Source: Pseudooceanicola marinus
Lineage (GTDB): Bacteria > Pseudomonadota > Alphaproteobacteria > Rhodobacterales > Rhodobacteraceae
Assembly (NCBI RefSeq): GCF_002786295.1
Contig: NZ_PGTC01000010.1
Location: 372,001 to 436,000 of the forward strand
Reading direction: 5' to 3'
Length of the DNA stretch: 64,000 nucleotides
Shown piece by piece: positions 27,251 to 36,028 of the stretch. A model generated the notes under the pieces. That model had not been told where the DNA came from. It did no database searches and saw only the letters and a list, made by a program, of their open reading frames with translations. Position numbers and translations under genes: made by a program. Position 1 is the stretch's first letter, and every line of letters starts with the position of its first letter.

Positions 27251-29647
27251 TCAGGCCAGGCCCGCGGCCTGCATCAGGCGCTCGGCCTCCTGTTCTTCGA
27301 GCCGCTCGCGTCCCTCGCCCTCCACCGGGACCTTGCCGACTTCCAGGAACAGCGGTGCGGCCAGCGGGGTGACGCGGTCGAGACGCAGGTGGTCGATGCC
27401 CGAGATCCGGCCCAGCATCTCCTCGATCCGACCGAAATCGACGAGGCCGCGCATGGCTTCCTCGCGGGTGATCCGCATCAGCAGGTGGTCGGGATCGTAG
27501 CGGTGCAGCGTGTCGTAGAGGATGTCGGACGAAAACGTGGCCTGCCGCCCCGATTTGCGCGACTGCGGCGTGTTGCGATTGATCAGGCCCGCGATATTGG
27601 CCGAGGCGCGGAAGGTGCGTTTCATCACCGCGTTGCCCGCCAGCCAGCCCTCCAGCCCGTCACGCAGCGCCTCGGCGTCGAAGAGCGGCGCGGGATCGGT
27701 CACCGCATCCAGCCCCCAGATCAGCGTGGCATAGTCGGTGGCGACGAAGCCGAGGGGGGCCAGGCCCATCTCCTCCATCCGCTTGGTCAGCAGAAGGCCC
27801 AGGGTCTGCATGGCGTTGCGACCGGCAAAGCCATAGACAACCAGGTGCTGCCGCCCATCGTGAGGGAAACTCTCGACCAGCAGCCGGCCCGGTTCCGGCA
27901 GGCGCGACACTTCGCGCTGCAGGGTCAGCCAGTCCGCCGTATGGGCGGGCAGCTCGGGCCAGCTGTCTTGGCGAAACATGCGCAGGATGCGGTGCGACAG
28001 CTGGGTGGAGGTGGCGAATTTCGTGCCTGAAAACACCGCCACCTTGGGTTTGCGCCCCGGGTCGCGGCTGACCTCCACCGTCATTTCGCGTAAGCCCTCG
28101 TAGCGGACGATGCGGCCGCCGATCAGGAAGGTGTCGCCCGGGGTCAGCGAGGCGGCAAAACCTTCCTCGACCTCGCCCAAAGCCCGGCCGCCGCCGCGTT
28201 TCATCCGCACCTTCAGCGTGTCGCTGTCCTGGATCGTGCCGATGTTCATCCGGATCAGCTGGCTCGCGCGTGGGTCGCGCAGCTGCCAGGCGCCGTCGGG
28301 ACGCTGTTTCAGCCGCTGCCACTGGTCGTAGCCGCGCAGGGCGTAGCCCCCCGTCGCCACGAAATCGAGGCAATCGTCGAAGGCGGCGCGGCTGAGACCC
28401 GCGTAGGGGCCGGCGGTGGTCACCTCGGCATAGAGCGCATCGGCGTCTATGGGGCCGGCGCAGGCCGCGATCAGGATCTGCTGGCAGAGCACGTCGCGCG
28501 GCCCCGGCCCCCGTGGGTCGCCGTCCAGGTCGTTTTCCTTCACCGCCTCCAGCGCGGCCACGCATTCCACGACCTCGAAGCGGTTGGCGGGCACCAGCAG
28601 CGCCTTCGACGGCGCGTTGTAGCGGTGGTTGGCCCGTCCGATCCGCTGCACCAGGCGTTTGACGTTCTTCGGCGCGCCCACCTGGATCACCAGGTCGACG
28701 TCGCCCCAGTCAATCCCGAGATCCAGCGAGCCGGTACAGACCACGGCCCGCAACCGTCCCTGCACCATGGCCTTTTCCACCCGCTCCCGTTGCTGCCGGT
28801 CGAGCGAGCCGTGGTGGATGCCGATCGGCAGGCCTTCTTCGTTGGCCATCCAGAGGTTGTGAAAGAAAATCTCGGCCTGGGCGCGGGTGTTGTGGAAGAT
28901 CAGGGTGATGCGGTGCCGGCGGATCTGGTCGAGCACCTCGGGGATGGCATAGGCGCCGCCGCCGCCGGACCAGGGGGGCGGCGTGTCCACCTGCAGCATC
29001 TGGATGTCTGGCGCCGGGCCGGGGTCGGCCTGCAGGATGGCGCAGGGGTCGGGGTGGCGCGCCAGAAACCGCGACAGGGCGGGGGGATCTTCGACCGTGG
29101 CGGACAGACCGACGCGCCGCAGCCCGGGGCGGAGCGCCTCCAACCGCGCCAGTGCCAGCATCAGCTGGTCGCCGCGTTTCGATTCCGCGAGGGCATGGAT
29201 TTCATCCACCACCACCCGCTTCAGCCCTGCGAAGATGCGCGGGGCGTCTTCGTAGCTGGTCATCAGGGCCAGGCTTTCCGGCGTGGTCAGCAGAATGTGG
29301 GGCGGGTCGGCGCGCTGGCGGCGCTTGACCGTGTAGGAGGTGTCGCCGGTGCGATCCTCGATGCGGATCGGCAGGCCCATCTCCTCCACCGGGGTCGACA
29401 GGTTGCGGCGGATGTCAGCGGCCAGGGCCTTCAGCGGCGAGATGTAGAGGGTGTGCAGCCCCTCGTGCCCCCCGTCGGCCAGTTCGACCAGCGTCGGCAG
29501 GAACCCCGCCAGCGTCTTGCCCCCGCCCGTGGGGGCGATCAGCAGCAGGGCAGGATCGTCCTTGCGCGCCAGCATGTCCTGCTGGTGCGGGTGGACCTGC
29601 CAGCCGCGGGCAGAGAACCAGTCACGGAACCGGGGGGGAAGCGTCAT
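27251..29647 (-). CDS. ligase-associated DNA damage response DEXH box helicase (Lhr family)
   Basis: A 798-residue superfamily 2 helicase corresponding to the Lhr core. Motif I IAPTGGGKTLAGFLP (about residues 35-50), motif II VVVDEIHAL (about 145-153), motif III SATVEDP, and motif VI VQRIGRANHRYN are present, followed by a winged-helix domain and the C-terminal Lhr domain. It translocates 3' to 5' on single-stranded DNA and unwinds DNA and RNA:DNA hybrids in studied members. ATG 29647 gives MTLPPRFRDWFSARGW, the usual start. It is followed by pdeM; the ligase and exonuclease partners are not in this window. Confidence 0.92.
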   Translation of the reverse strand: MTLPPRFRDWFSARGWQVHPHQQDMLARKDDPALLLIAPTGGGKTLAGFLPTLVELADGGHEGLHTLYISPLKALAADIRRNLSTPVEEMGLPIRIEDRTGDTSYTVKRRQRADPPHILLTTPESLALMTSYEDAPRIFAGLKRVVVDEIHALAESKRGDQLMLALARLEALRPGLRRVGLSATVEDPPALSRFLARHPDPCAILQADPGPAPDIQMLQVDTPPPWSGGGGAYAIPEVLDQIRRHRITLIFHNTRAQAEIFFHNLWMANEEGLPIGIHHGSLDRQQRERVEKAMVQGRLRAVVCTGSLDLGIDWGDVDLVIQVGAPKNVKRLVQRIGRANHRYNAPSKALLVPANRFEVVECVAALEAVKENDLDGDPRGPGPRDVLCQQILIAACAGPIDADALYAEVTTAGPYAGLSRAAFDDCLDFVATGGYALRGYDQWQRLKQRPDGAWQLRDPRASQLIRMNIGTIQDSDTLKVRMKRGGGRALGEVEEGFAASLTPGDTFLIGGRIVRYEGLREMTVEVSRDPGRKPKVAVFSGTKFATSTQLSHRILRMFRQDSWPELPAHTADWLTLQREVSRLPEPGRLLVESFPHDGRQHLVVYGFAGRNAMQTLGLLLTKRMEEMGLAPLGFVATDYATLIWGLDAVTDPAPLFDAEALRDGLEGWLAGNAVMKRTFRASANIAGLINRNTPQSRKSGRQATFSSDILYDTLHRYDPDHLLMRITREEAMRGLVDFGRIEEMLGRISGIDHLRLDRVTPLAAPLFLEVGKVPVEGEGRERLEEQEAERLMQAAGLA

Positions 29648-29711
29648 GGGGTAGAGATAGGCGCGGGGCCGGGGTTTGGCGAGGGGCGACGGGCGCCCGC
29701 TCGCGCAATTC

Positions 29712-30401
29712 TCAGGTGCCGGTGTCCTGGGTGTCGGCGGTGCGTCCGACCGCGCCCACCGCATCCAGCTGGGCCACCAGGGTGTCGATGGTGGTCTCGA
29801 ACCGGCTGTGATCGGCGGCCGCGGCCTCCTGCGACCAGGTCGAGAAACGGTCGAGCAGGGGCAGGAAGGCCTCCACCTCGGCGCTGTCCCAGCCGCGCAG
29901 GTAGTCGCCCAGGATCATGAACTTCAGCGTGCGGACCGCGTCGACGGTCACCAGGCCCTTGTCGGTCAGCTCGACGATGGTGCGCCGCGCGTCCTGCTGG
30001 CTGACGCCGCGTTTCAGGTAGCCCAGGCCGATCAGGTCCGACACCAGCCGCGAGGCGCGAGACGGGTCGATGGACAGGCGGCAGGCGATGGTGGAAACCA
30101 TCGTCTCGCCTTCTTCGTCGCCGAATTCGTTGGAGGGCGCGCGCGTGGCCATTAGCACGTCGAGCTTGGGCAGGTCGATGTCCAGCTTCAGCCGTTCCAG
30201 CGCCATGCGCCCCAGCTCGCGCTTGCCCATGCGGCGGCGCCACTTCTGCAGCACGGCGTCGATCTGCAACGCCTGACGGGTTGCGGTTTCGGGAATGCCG
30301 GCCTCGGACAGCAGCGCGGCCAGGTCCTCTTCTCGCGTGGCGATCGTTCTACCCTCCGTTCGGATTATTGCATGCAGTTGACATGCATATGCCATGAGCA
30401 T
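29712..30401 (-). CDS. MarR family transcriptional regulator
   Basis: A protein of up to 229 residues with a winged helix-turn-helix of the MarR type (RLSIDPSRASRLVSDLIGLGYLKRGVSQQDARRTIVELTDKG, about residues 108-150) flanked by dimerisation helices. It is divergent from a DHA2 efflux pump, and two inverted repeats occupy the start region, so it is probably an autoregulated repressor of the pump. The start is uncertain: the only in-frame ATGs (30401 and 30395) lie inside one of those repeats and lack a ribosome binding site, whereas a perfectly placed GGAGGG at 30352-30357 precedes an ATC codon at 30344. The N-terminus is longer than usual for MarR proteins. Confidence 0.8.
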   Translation of the reverse strand: MLMAYACQLHAIIRTEGRTIATREEDLAALLSEAGIPETATRQALQIDAVLQKWRRRMGKRELGRMALERLKLDIDLPKLDVLMATRAPSNEFGDEEGETMVSTIACRLSIDPSRASRLVSDLIGLGYLKRGVSQQDARRTIVELTDKGLVTVDAVRTLKFMILGDYLRGWDSAEVEAFLPLLDRFSTWSQEAAAADHSRFETTIDTLVAQLDAVGAVGRTADTQDTGT

Positions 30402-30403
30402 AT
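30369..30403. promoter_or_regulatory. paired inverted repeats, candidate MarR operators
   Basis: TGCATG-N7-CATGCA (30369-30387) directly abuts ATATGC-N5-GCATAT (30387-30403). Both have perfect 6-base arms. They sit at the start of the MarR gene and about 95 bases before the efflux pump start at 30498, the expected place for autoregulatory operators. Confidence 0.6.
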
Positions 30404-30497
30404 ATGAGACGCAATCCAGTTTAGCAAGGCGGGGATCGGTCTGTCACGCAGGTGAGCGGACCTTCCGGGCGCCTTCCGACAAGAAAAGACATACAGC

Positions 30498-32093
30498 ATG
30501 ATCCGTTCCACCCAAGACGGCGCCGCCGCGGCGCCCGCGGGGGCAGAGACCGACAGCGGCCTGCCAGACCCCAAAATCCGCCGTTTGACCATGATTACCG
30601 TGGCCCTGACCCTGTTCCTGGCCTCCACCGGGCAAAGCATCGTCTCCACGGCGCTGCCGGAGATTGTCAGCGATCTGGGCGGGCTGTCCTACATCACCTG
30701 GGTCGTCACGGCCTACCTGCTGGCCTCCACCATCGGGGCGCCGATCGCGGGCAAGCTGGGCGATATGTATGGGCGCAAGATCGTGCTGCAGTTCGGCATT
30801 GCCATCTTCCTGGTCGGTGGCTGGATCGCCGGCGCCGCCTGGACCATGCCGATACTGGTCGGCGGGCGTATCATCCAGGGCTTCGGCGGCGGCTCCCTGA
30901 TCGTGGTGGCCATGGCCGTCGTCGCCGATCTGCTGCCGCCGCGCGAACGCGCCAAGGCGCAGGGCATGCTGTCTGGCGTTTTCGGTGTCTCTACCGTGCT
31001 GGGGCCGCTGGTCGGCGGTTTCCTGGTGCAGACCGTGGGCTGGCACTGGATCTTCTTCGTCAACATCCCCTTCGGCATCGCCGCCTTCACCGTCCTCAGC
31101 CGCACGCTGAAGGCGCCGGATGAACAGATGAAGCACAAGATGGACTACCTGGGCGCCGTGCTGCTGATGGCGCTGCTGTCCTCGGTGGTGCTGATCGCCT
31201 CGCTTGGCGGCTCCACCCTGGCGTGGTCGTCGACCCCGATGCTGGTGCTGATGGCCGTGGCCGCGCTGGCCGTGGTGGGCTTCGTCCTGGCCGAGCGGCG
31301 CGCGGCAGAGCCGGTGCTGCCGCTGGATCTGTTCCGCATCCGCAACTTCCTGGCCGCCAACGGGGTCAACGTGCTGATCGGCATGGCGATGTTCGGCACC
31401 ATCAGCTTCATCCCCATGTTCCTGCAGGTGGTGAAGGGCGTGCCGCCGGCGGAAAGTGGTGTCTACATGATCGCGATGATGGCCGGGCTGATCAGCCTGT
31501 CCTTCACAGCGGGCCGGGTGATGACCTACACTGGCCGGTTCAAGTTCCTGCCCAACATCTCCACCGTGGTGCTGGCCGCCGCGCTGCTGATGCTCTCGAC
31601 CGTGGGGCCGGAGACGCCGTTGTGGCAGATCACGCTGAACCTGTTCTTCGTCGGCGTGGGCATCGGACCCACGATGTCGGTGGGCATCGTCGCCATCCAG
31701 ACCGCCGTGCCGCGCGAACACCTGGGCGTGGGCACCGCCAGCGCCAACATGTTCCGCCTGACGGGCGGGTCGGTCGGCACCTCGGTGTTCGGGGCCATCT
31801 TCAACCATGGCCTGGGTGAACACGTGCAGCCCCTGCTGCCGCAGGTCGAGCGGGTGCAGGACATCACGACGACGCTGGTGGCGGAACTGGAACCCGCCTT
31901 GCAGGGCCAGGTCGTGCAGGGCTTCTCCGATGCGCTGTCGCCGCTCTTCCTGGTGGGCGCCGTGGCGTCCGCGCTGGCCTGCATCGCCTCGCTCTGCTTG
32001 GAAGAAAAGGGCCTTGGCCCGTCCGAGCCACTGAAACGTGACGTGGAAGAGGCACCGACGCCCATGGGCCAGAGGATCGCGGCTGCCGAATGA
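30498..32093 (+). CDS. DHA2 family MFS drug efflux transporter (EmrB/QacA type)
   Basis: A 531-residue protein with 14 predicted transmembrane segments, typical of the DHA2 drug:H+ antiporters. MFS motif A GKLGDMYGRKIVL is near residues 79-91 and motif C-like GVSTVLGPLVGGFL near 166-179. Early motif D1-like STALPEIVSDLGG is present. It is divergent from a MarR regulator and followed by its own terminator, so it looks like an inducible efflux system. Because no membrane fusion partner (EmrA-like) is adjacent, it may work alone. Confidence 0.9.
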   Translation: MIRSTQDGAAAAPAGAETDSGLPDPKIRRLTMITVALTLFLASTGQSIVSTALPEIVSDLGGLSYITWVVTAYLLASTIGAPIAGKLGDMYGRKIVLQFGIAIFLVGGWIAGAAWTMPILVGGRIIQGFGGGSLIVVAMAVVADLLPPRERAKAQGMLSGVFGVSTVLGPLVGGFLVQTVGWHWIFFVNIPFGIAAFTVLSRTLKAPDEQMKHKMDYLGAVLLMALLSSVVLIASLGGSTLAWSSTPMLVLMAVAALAVVGFVLAERRAAEPVLPLDLFRIRNFLAANGVNVLIGMAMFGTISFIPMFLQVVKGVPPAESGVYMIAMMAGLISLSFTAGRVMTYTGRFKFLPNISTVVLAAALLMLSTVGPETPLWQITLNLFFVGVGIGPTMSVGIVAIQTAVPREHLGVGTASANMFRLTGGSVGTSVFGAIFNHGLGEHVQPLLPQVERVQDITTTLVAELEPALQGQVVQGFSDALSPLFLVGAVASALACIASLCLEEKGLGPSEPLKRDVEEAPTPMGQRIAAAE

Positions 32094-32132
32094 GCCGGAG
32101 CCTGCAGGCCACGGCGCCTTGAGGAAACTGCA

Positions 32133-32168
32133 AAGGGGCACGCCGCAGGGCGCGCCCCTTTTTCTTTG
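32133..32168 (+). terminator. intrinsic terminator of the DHA2 pump gene
   Basis: Arms AAGGGGCACGCC (32133-32144) and GGCGCGCCCCTT (32149-32160), one mismatch, GCAG loop, followed by TTTCTTT, so the tract starting at 32159 reads TTTTTCTTT. It lies 39 bases after the stop and before the convergent map gene, which it may also serve. Confidence 0.85.
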
Positions 32169-32187
32169 ACCTTATGTGGGGGCTGCA

Positions 32188-32937
32188 TCAGCCCGGCAGG
32201 GTCAGCACCTCTGCGCCCGATGCCGTGGCGACGATGGTGTGTTCGTACTGCACGGTCGGCGCGCCCGGCTCTGCCGTCAGGGTCCAGCCGTCGTCGCCCT
32301 GATCTGCCCAGAGACCGCCGAGCGACAGGAAGGGTTCCACCGTCAGGACCAGACCCTTCTCGATCCGGCGGCGGTCGCGGCGCACGGGCCAGGTCGCGAT
32401 CTCCTCGGGGTATTCGTGCAGGGTCCGACCGATGCCGTGACTGGCCAGGTTGCGGATCAGCGTGTAGTCGCGCGCCTTGGCGAAACGACCGACGGCATTG
32501 CCGATCCCGGCCAGCGGCTTGCCCGCCGCCACCTGGTTGATCCCGATCTGCATGGCGCGGCGCCCGTCCTTGCACAGCCGGTCCAGCTTCGGCCGCACCT
32601 TGCCCAGCCGGAAGGTGGCGCCGGTGTCGGAGAAGTAGCCATCCTTGGAGGCGGAGACGTCGATGTTCACCAGGTCGCCCTCGCGCAGCACGCGAGGGCC
32701 GGGGATGCCATGGGCGATCTCTTCGTTCACGCTGATGCAGGTCGCGCCGGGAAAGTCGTAGCAGGACTGTGGGGCGGAAACCGCGCCGTCGCGCTCCAGC
32801 AGGGTGGCGCCGATGGCGTCCAGCTCAGCGGTGGTCATGCCTGGTTCCAGCGCGCGACCCATGGCCTGCAGCGTGTTGGCGACGATGCGACCGATCTCGC
32901 GCATCGCGTCCAGTTCGTGTTCTTCGGTGATCGTCAT
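32188..32937 (-). CDS. map: methionine aminopeptidase, type I
   Basis: A 249-residue enzyme that removes initiator Met from new proteins. The two-metal site is complete: the Asp pair in NIDVSASKDGYFSDTGATF, His in NLASHGIGR, Glu in LTVEPFLS and Glu in VQYEHTIV; the substrate-side His is in EEIAHGIPG. I prefer ATG 32937, which has a GAGGGG ribosome binding site and gives MTITEEHELDAM; an ATG at 32982 without a good site would add 15 residues. The gene is convergent with the DHA2 pump and precedes nothing obviously related. Confidence 0.93.
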   Translation of the reverse strand: MTITEEHELDAMREIGRIVANTLQAMGRALEPGMTTAELDAIGATLLERDGAVSAPQSCYDFPGATCISVNEEIAHGIPGPRVLREGDLVNIDVSASKDGYFSDTGATFRLGKVRPKLDRLCKDGRRAMQIGINQVAAGKPLAGIGNAVGRFAKARDYTLIRNLASHGIGRTLHEYPEEIATWPVRRDRRRIEKGLVLTVEPFLSLGGLWADQGDDGWTLTAEPGAPTVQYEHTIVATASGAEVLTLPG

Positions 32938-33017
32938 CTGGCCCCTCGTCTTCAGCGCGCCACGGGTAGCGTCCTTTGCCATTAAGGGAAAGCCGGCCAG
33001 TCCGGTGCCGGCGGCGA

Positions 33018-34331
33018 TCAGCGCGTGATGGCCTCGTCACGCAGGAACATGTTGGACCAGGCCCGGTCGATCAGCTGCGGCGACATCTGGTAGGGGATGC
33101 CTTCGAACTCGCAGATTGCGATCATCTGGTCGATCAGGAAGACCGGCTGGTAGTTGGCAAAGACGTTGCCGATGGTGGGATACTTGTTCTTCAACAGGTG
33201 ACGCAGGGCGGCCTCGGACAGGGGCATCTTCTTCTTCTTGGCGACCAGGGCGAAGATCTTCAGGAAGTTCTCCTGGCTGGGGCCGTCGATCTTGATCTTG
33301 AAGAAGATCCGCCGCAGCGCTGCCTGGTCGAAGATCTCGTTCGGGTGGAAGTTGGTGGAGAAGATGACCAGCGTGTCGAAGGGCACCTCGAACTTCTCGC
33401 CCGACTGCAGGGCCAGGATGTCCTTGTTTTCCTCCAGCGGCACGATCCAGCGGTTGATCAGCGCCTGCGGCGGTTCCGCCTGGCGGCCCAGATCGTCGAC
33501 GATGAAGACGCCGCCGGTGGCCTTCAACTGCAGCGGGGCCTGGTAGGTGCGCGCCACCGGGTTGTAGGTCAGGTCCAGCATGTCCAGCGACAGCTCCCCC
33601 CCGGTGATGACGGTGGGCCGTTCGCAGCGCACGTAACGGGTGTCGTAGCGGTCGGAGGCGCGGCGCAGCTGGGTGGGGTCGTCGTGCTGTTCCTCGGCGG
33701 CGGCATGGACGATCGGGTCGTAGACGGTGATGACCTGGCCCGAGTATTCCACCGCGCGCGGCACGAAGATCCTGTCGCCAAGCGCATCGCGGATGCCGTT
33801 GGAGATCGAGGATTTGCCGTTGCCGGGCGGGCCGTACATCAGGATCGACCGCCCGGAGGAGATCGCCGGCCCGAGGTTGGCAATCAGGTCCGGCGGCAGG
33901 ATCAGGTGCCCCATGGCCTGTTCCAGGCGATCGCGGGTCAGCTGGATGTCACGCACCGACTGGCGTTTGACCTGTTCGGCGTAGACCTCCATCGGGACGG
34001 GCATGGGGCCGAAGTATTCCGACTGCGCCAGCGCATCCAGCGCCCGCGCCCGGCCGTTGTCGGTCAGTTGATAGCCCATCTCGCCGGAGGAGGAGGCCGA
34101 CATCGACCCCGTCGCCTCGACCAGCAGCTGGTCGCGACACAGGTCCACCAGTTCCTGGGTCACCGCCACGGGCAGGCAGATGGCGCGCGCCAGGTCCGTC
34201 ACGGTCTCGGTGTTGCGGCGGAACATGGTCTTGATGACGATGTCACGCATCATCACCACCGGCAGCCGCATCCCGTCCAGCGTGCTGGGCGCCGGGGGCG
34301 CCTGGACGCTGCCCTGAGGCTGCATGTTCAT
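33018..34331 (-). CDS. AAA family ATPase with N-terminal winged-helix-like domain
   Basis: A 437-residue soluble ATPase. After a Pro/Gln-rich tail, residues about 20-110 look like a winged-helix or MarR-like module (TETVTDLARAICLPVAVTQELVDLC... YQLTDNGRARAL). The AAA domain then has Walker A MYGPPGNGKSS (about 164-174) and Walker B GVFIVDDLG (about 269-277), with a sensor asparagine in IFSTNFHPNEIFD. No export signal. It lies some 1.7 kb from the prepilin peptidase end of the Tad pilus locus, and ATPases of this architecture recur in alphaproteobacterial genomes, but I know of no assigned function. The alternative start ATG 34325 is possible. Confidence 0.8.
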   Translation of the reverse strand: MNMQPQGSVQAPPAPSTLDGMRLPVVMMRDIVIKTMFRRNTETVTDLARAICLPVAVTQELVDLCRDQLLVEATGSMSASSSGEMGYQLTDNGRARALDALAQSEYFGPMPVPMEVYAEQVKRQSVRDIQLTRDRLEQAMGHLILPPDLIANLGPAISSGRSILMYGPPGNGKSSISNGIRDALGDRIFVPRAVEYSGQVITVYDPIVHAAAEEQHDDPTQLRRASDRYDTRYVRCERPTVITGGELSLDMLDLTYNPVARTYQAPLQLKATGGVFIVDDLGRQAEPPQALINRWIVPLEENKDILALQSGEKFEVPFDTLVIFSTNFHPNEIFDQAALRRIFFKIKIDGPSQENFLKIFALVAKKKKMPLSEAALRHLLKNKYPTIGNVFANYQPVFLIDQMIAICEFEGIPYQMSPQLIDRAWSNMFLRDEAITR

Positions 34332-34450
34332 GGCGTGTCTCCTTGGTCTGTCATGGTTGAGACTAATGGCAAATCCCCGTCAGGTCAGGCAGAAATGCGT
34401 GCAAGGGCCGGTTTGCAGTCCTAGAGTGCCGCGGAAACCATGAGGGACAG

Positions 34451-35998
34451 ATGAACAGGTCAGAGACCGGCCGCATCATCGCGCTGCTGATCGGGATCCT
34501 GGCGGTCGAGGCCGGGCTGATCGGTCTGGCCGGCGGGTTTCGTTTCAATGCTCAGGCCCCGCAGATGTTGCAGCTGGCCGAACTGGTCCTGCGGAGCGCC
34601 GGGGGGCAGGTGGCCCATCTCGACTTTTCCTCCCCCCTCGGATCCTGGAGCTTTGCCCCCGCGGGATTGCTGATGCGGGCGGGGATGTCGGCGGGGGAGG
34701 CGATGCTCTGGGCGCAATGGGGGCTGGCGGTGCTGATCGCGCCTGCCGTGGTCTGGATCGCCTGGAGCCGGCTGGCCTTCTGGCCGTCGCTGGCGTTGGT
34801 CCTGCTTTGCGTGACCGTCCCGCTGGCGCTGGTGCCCGGGGGCACCGATCCGGTCCTGTCGCTTGCCGCGCAGGCATCCCGTTGGGCCTGGGCGCTGGCT
34901 TTTCTCGTCATCCCGGTGGTGCTGTTCCCTCCGATCCAGGGGCGTGCCGGCGACTGGGCCGATGCGGTGGTGCTGGGCCTGCCGATGGCGGCGCTGGTGA
35001 TGGTCAAGCCGGGCTTTGCGCTGGCGCTGCTGCCGGCCTGCGTGCTGGGCCTGCTGCTGTCGGGGCGCGGGCGCCTGCTGCTGCGGGCGCTGCTGCTGGC
35101 GCTGGCGGTGCTGGCGCTGGTGACGCTGGTGGCGGGGGCCGCCTACTGGCCGGCCTACGGGCGCGACCTGCTGGCGGCGGCGCAGGGGGCGCCGTCCGGC
35201 GACCGCTTCGGACATATCCTGCTGTCGCCGGCCCAGACGCTGGGCACCGTGTCGGCCCTGGCGGCGGTGGGACTTTTGTGGGCCATGCGGGGACGGTCAG
35301 CCAGCGGGTCGACCTTGCTGCTGTTGCTGCCGGGCTTTGCCTGGATGAGCTACCAGAGCGCGGGCCATGATGCCCTGTGGCTGGCTGTCCTGGGGGTGGT
35401 CCTGCTGGGGCTGCCGGGCCCGGAGGTCGATCCCGACCGCGAACGCATCCTGCGCAGCCTCGGGGGTGTCATGCTGGTCCTGATCGGGCCGGTCCTGCTG
35501 AATCTGGGCTACAGCCCGGTCCGTCACGCGGTACAGCCCGCCGCGCGCTACAGCGAGGTGGGGGCGGGGCAGAGCGGACTTTTCGCGCCCACCCGGGACC
35601 TGGACCGCGCCAGCGTCCTGACACCATGGGATACCCGCGCATCGGGCCACTTCGCCGGGCGGCCTCTGCCGGACTGCCGCGTAGCGGAGGGCCATCTGGC
35701 CTATGTCACGCGGATGGCGGCGGTCATGGGGGCCAGCCCGGCGCTGGACGGGCAGATGCCCTTCGTCGCGGATGAGATGGCGCCCCAGTGGTGGGTCCTG
35801 GGCTGGGCGCCGCTGCCCGGCAGCGCGCCACAGGTCCATGGCGGCCTGCCGGGATACGATGTGGCGCGGTATCTTCTGGTGCCGCTTTGCGCGATCAGCC
35901 CCGAGGTGCGCGACAGGATCCTGTCCCGGATCGACCCGGACAGCGTGACCTTGATCGAGGGAAGCCCGCTGTATCGGCTGTACCAGATCGACCGCTAG
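34451..35998 (+). CDS. polytopic membrane protein with C-terminal periplasmic domain, function unknown
   Basis: A 515-residue protein not recognised by me. About ten hydrophobic segments in the first 330 residues are followed by one more helix (about 337-357) and a soluble domain of about 150 residues ending PLYRLYQIDR. A pair of charged or polar residues early in the first periplasmic loop (LDFSSPLGSWSF) recalls GT-C type glycosyltransferases, but the DxD/ExD signature is not clear. It starts at ATG 34451, divergent from the AAA ATPase, and is convergent with the prepilin peptidase (31-base gap). Confidence 0.7.
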   Translation: MNRSETGRIIALLIGILAVEAGLIGLAGGFRFNAQAPQMLQLAELVLRSAGGQVAHLDFSSPLGSWSFAPAGLLMRAGMSAGEAMLWAQWGLAVLIAPAVVWIAWSRLAFWPSLALVLLCVTVPLALVPGGTDPVLSLAAQASRWAWALAFLVIPVVLFPPIQGRAGDWADAVVLGLPMAALVMVKPGFALALLPACVLGLLLSGRGRLLLRALLLALAVLALVTLVAGAAYWPAYGRDLLAAAQGAPSGDRFGHILLSPAQTLGTVSALAAVGLLWAMRGRSASGSTLLLLLPGFAWMSYQSAGHDALWLAVLGVVLLGLPGPEVDPDRERILRSLGGVMLVLIGPVLLNLGYSPVRHAVQPAARYSEVGAGQSGLFAPTRDLDRASVLTPWDTRASGHFAGRPLPDCRVAEGHLAYVTRMAAVMGASPALDGQMPFVADEMAPQWWVLGWAPLPGSAPQVHGGLPGYDVARYLLVPLCAISPEVRDRILSRIDPDSVTLIEGSPLYRLYQIDR

Positions 35999-36028
35999 GG
36001 CGACGGCTCTGGGGCCGGCCTCCTGCGA

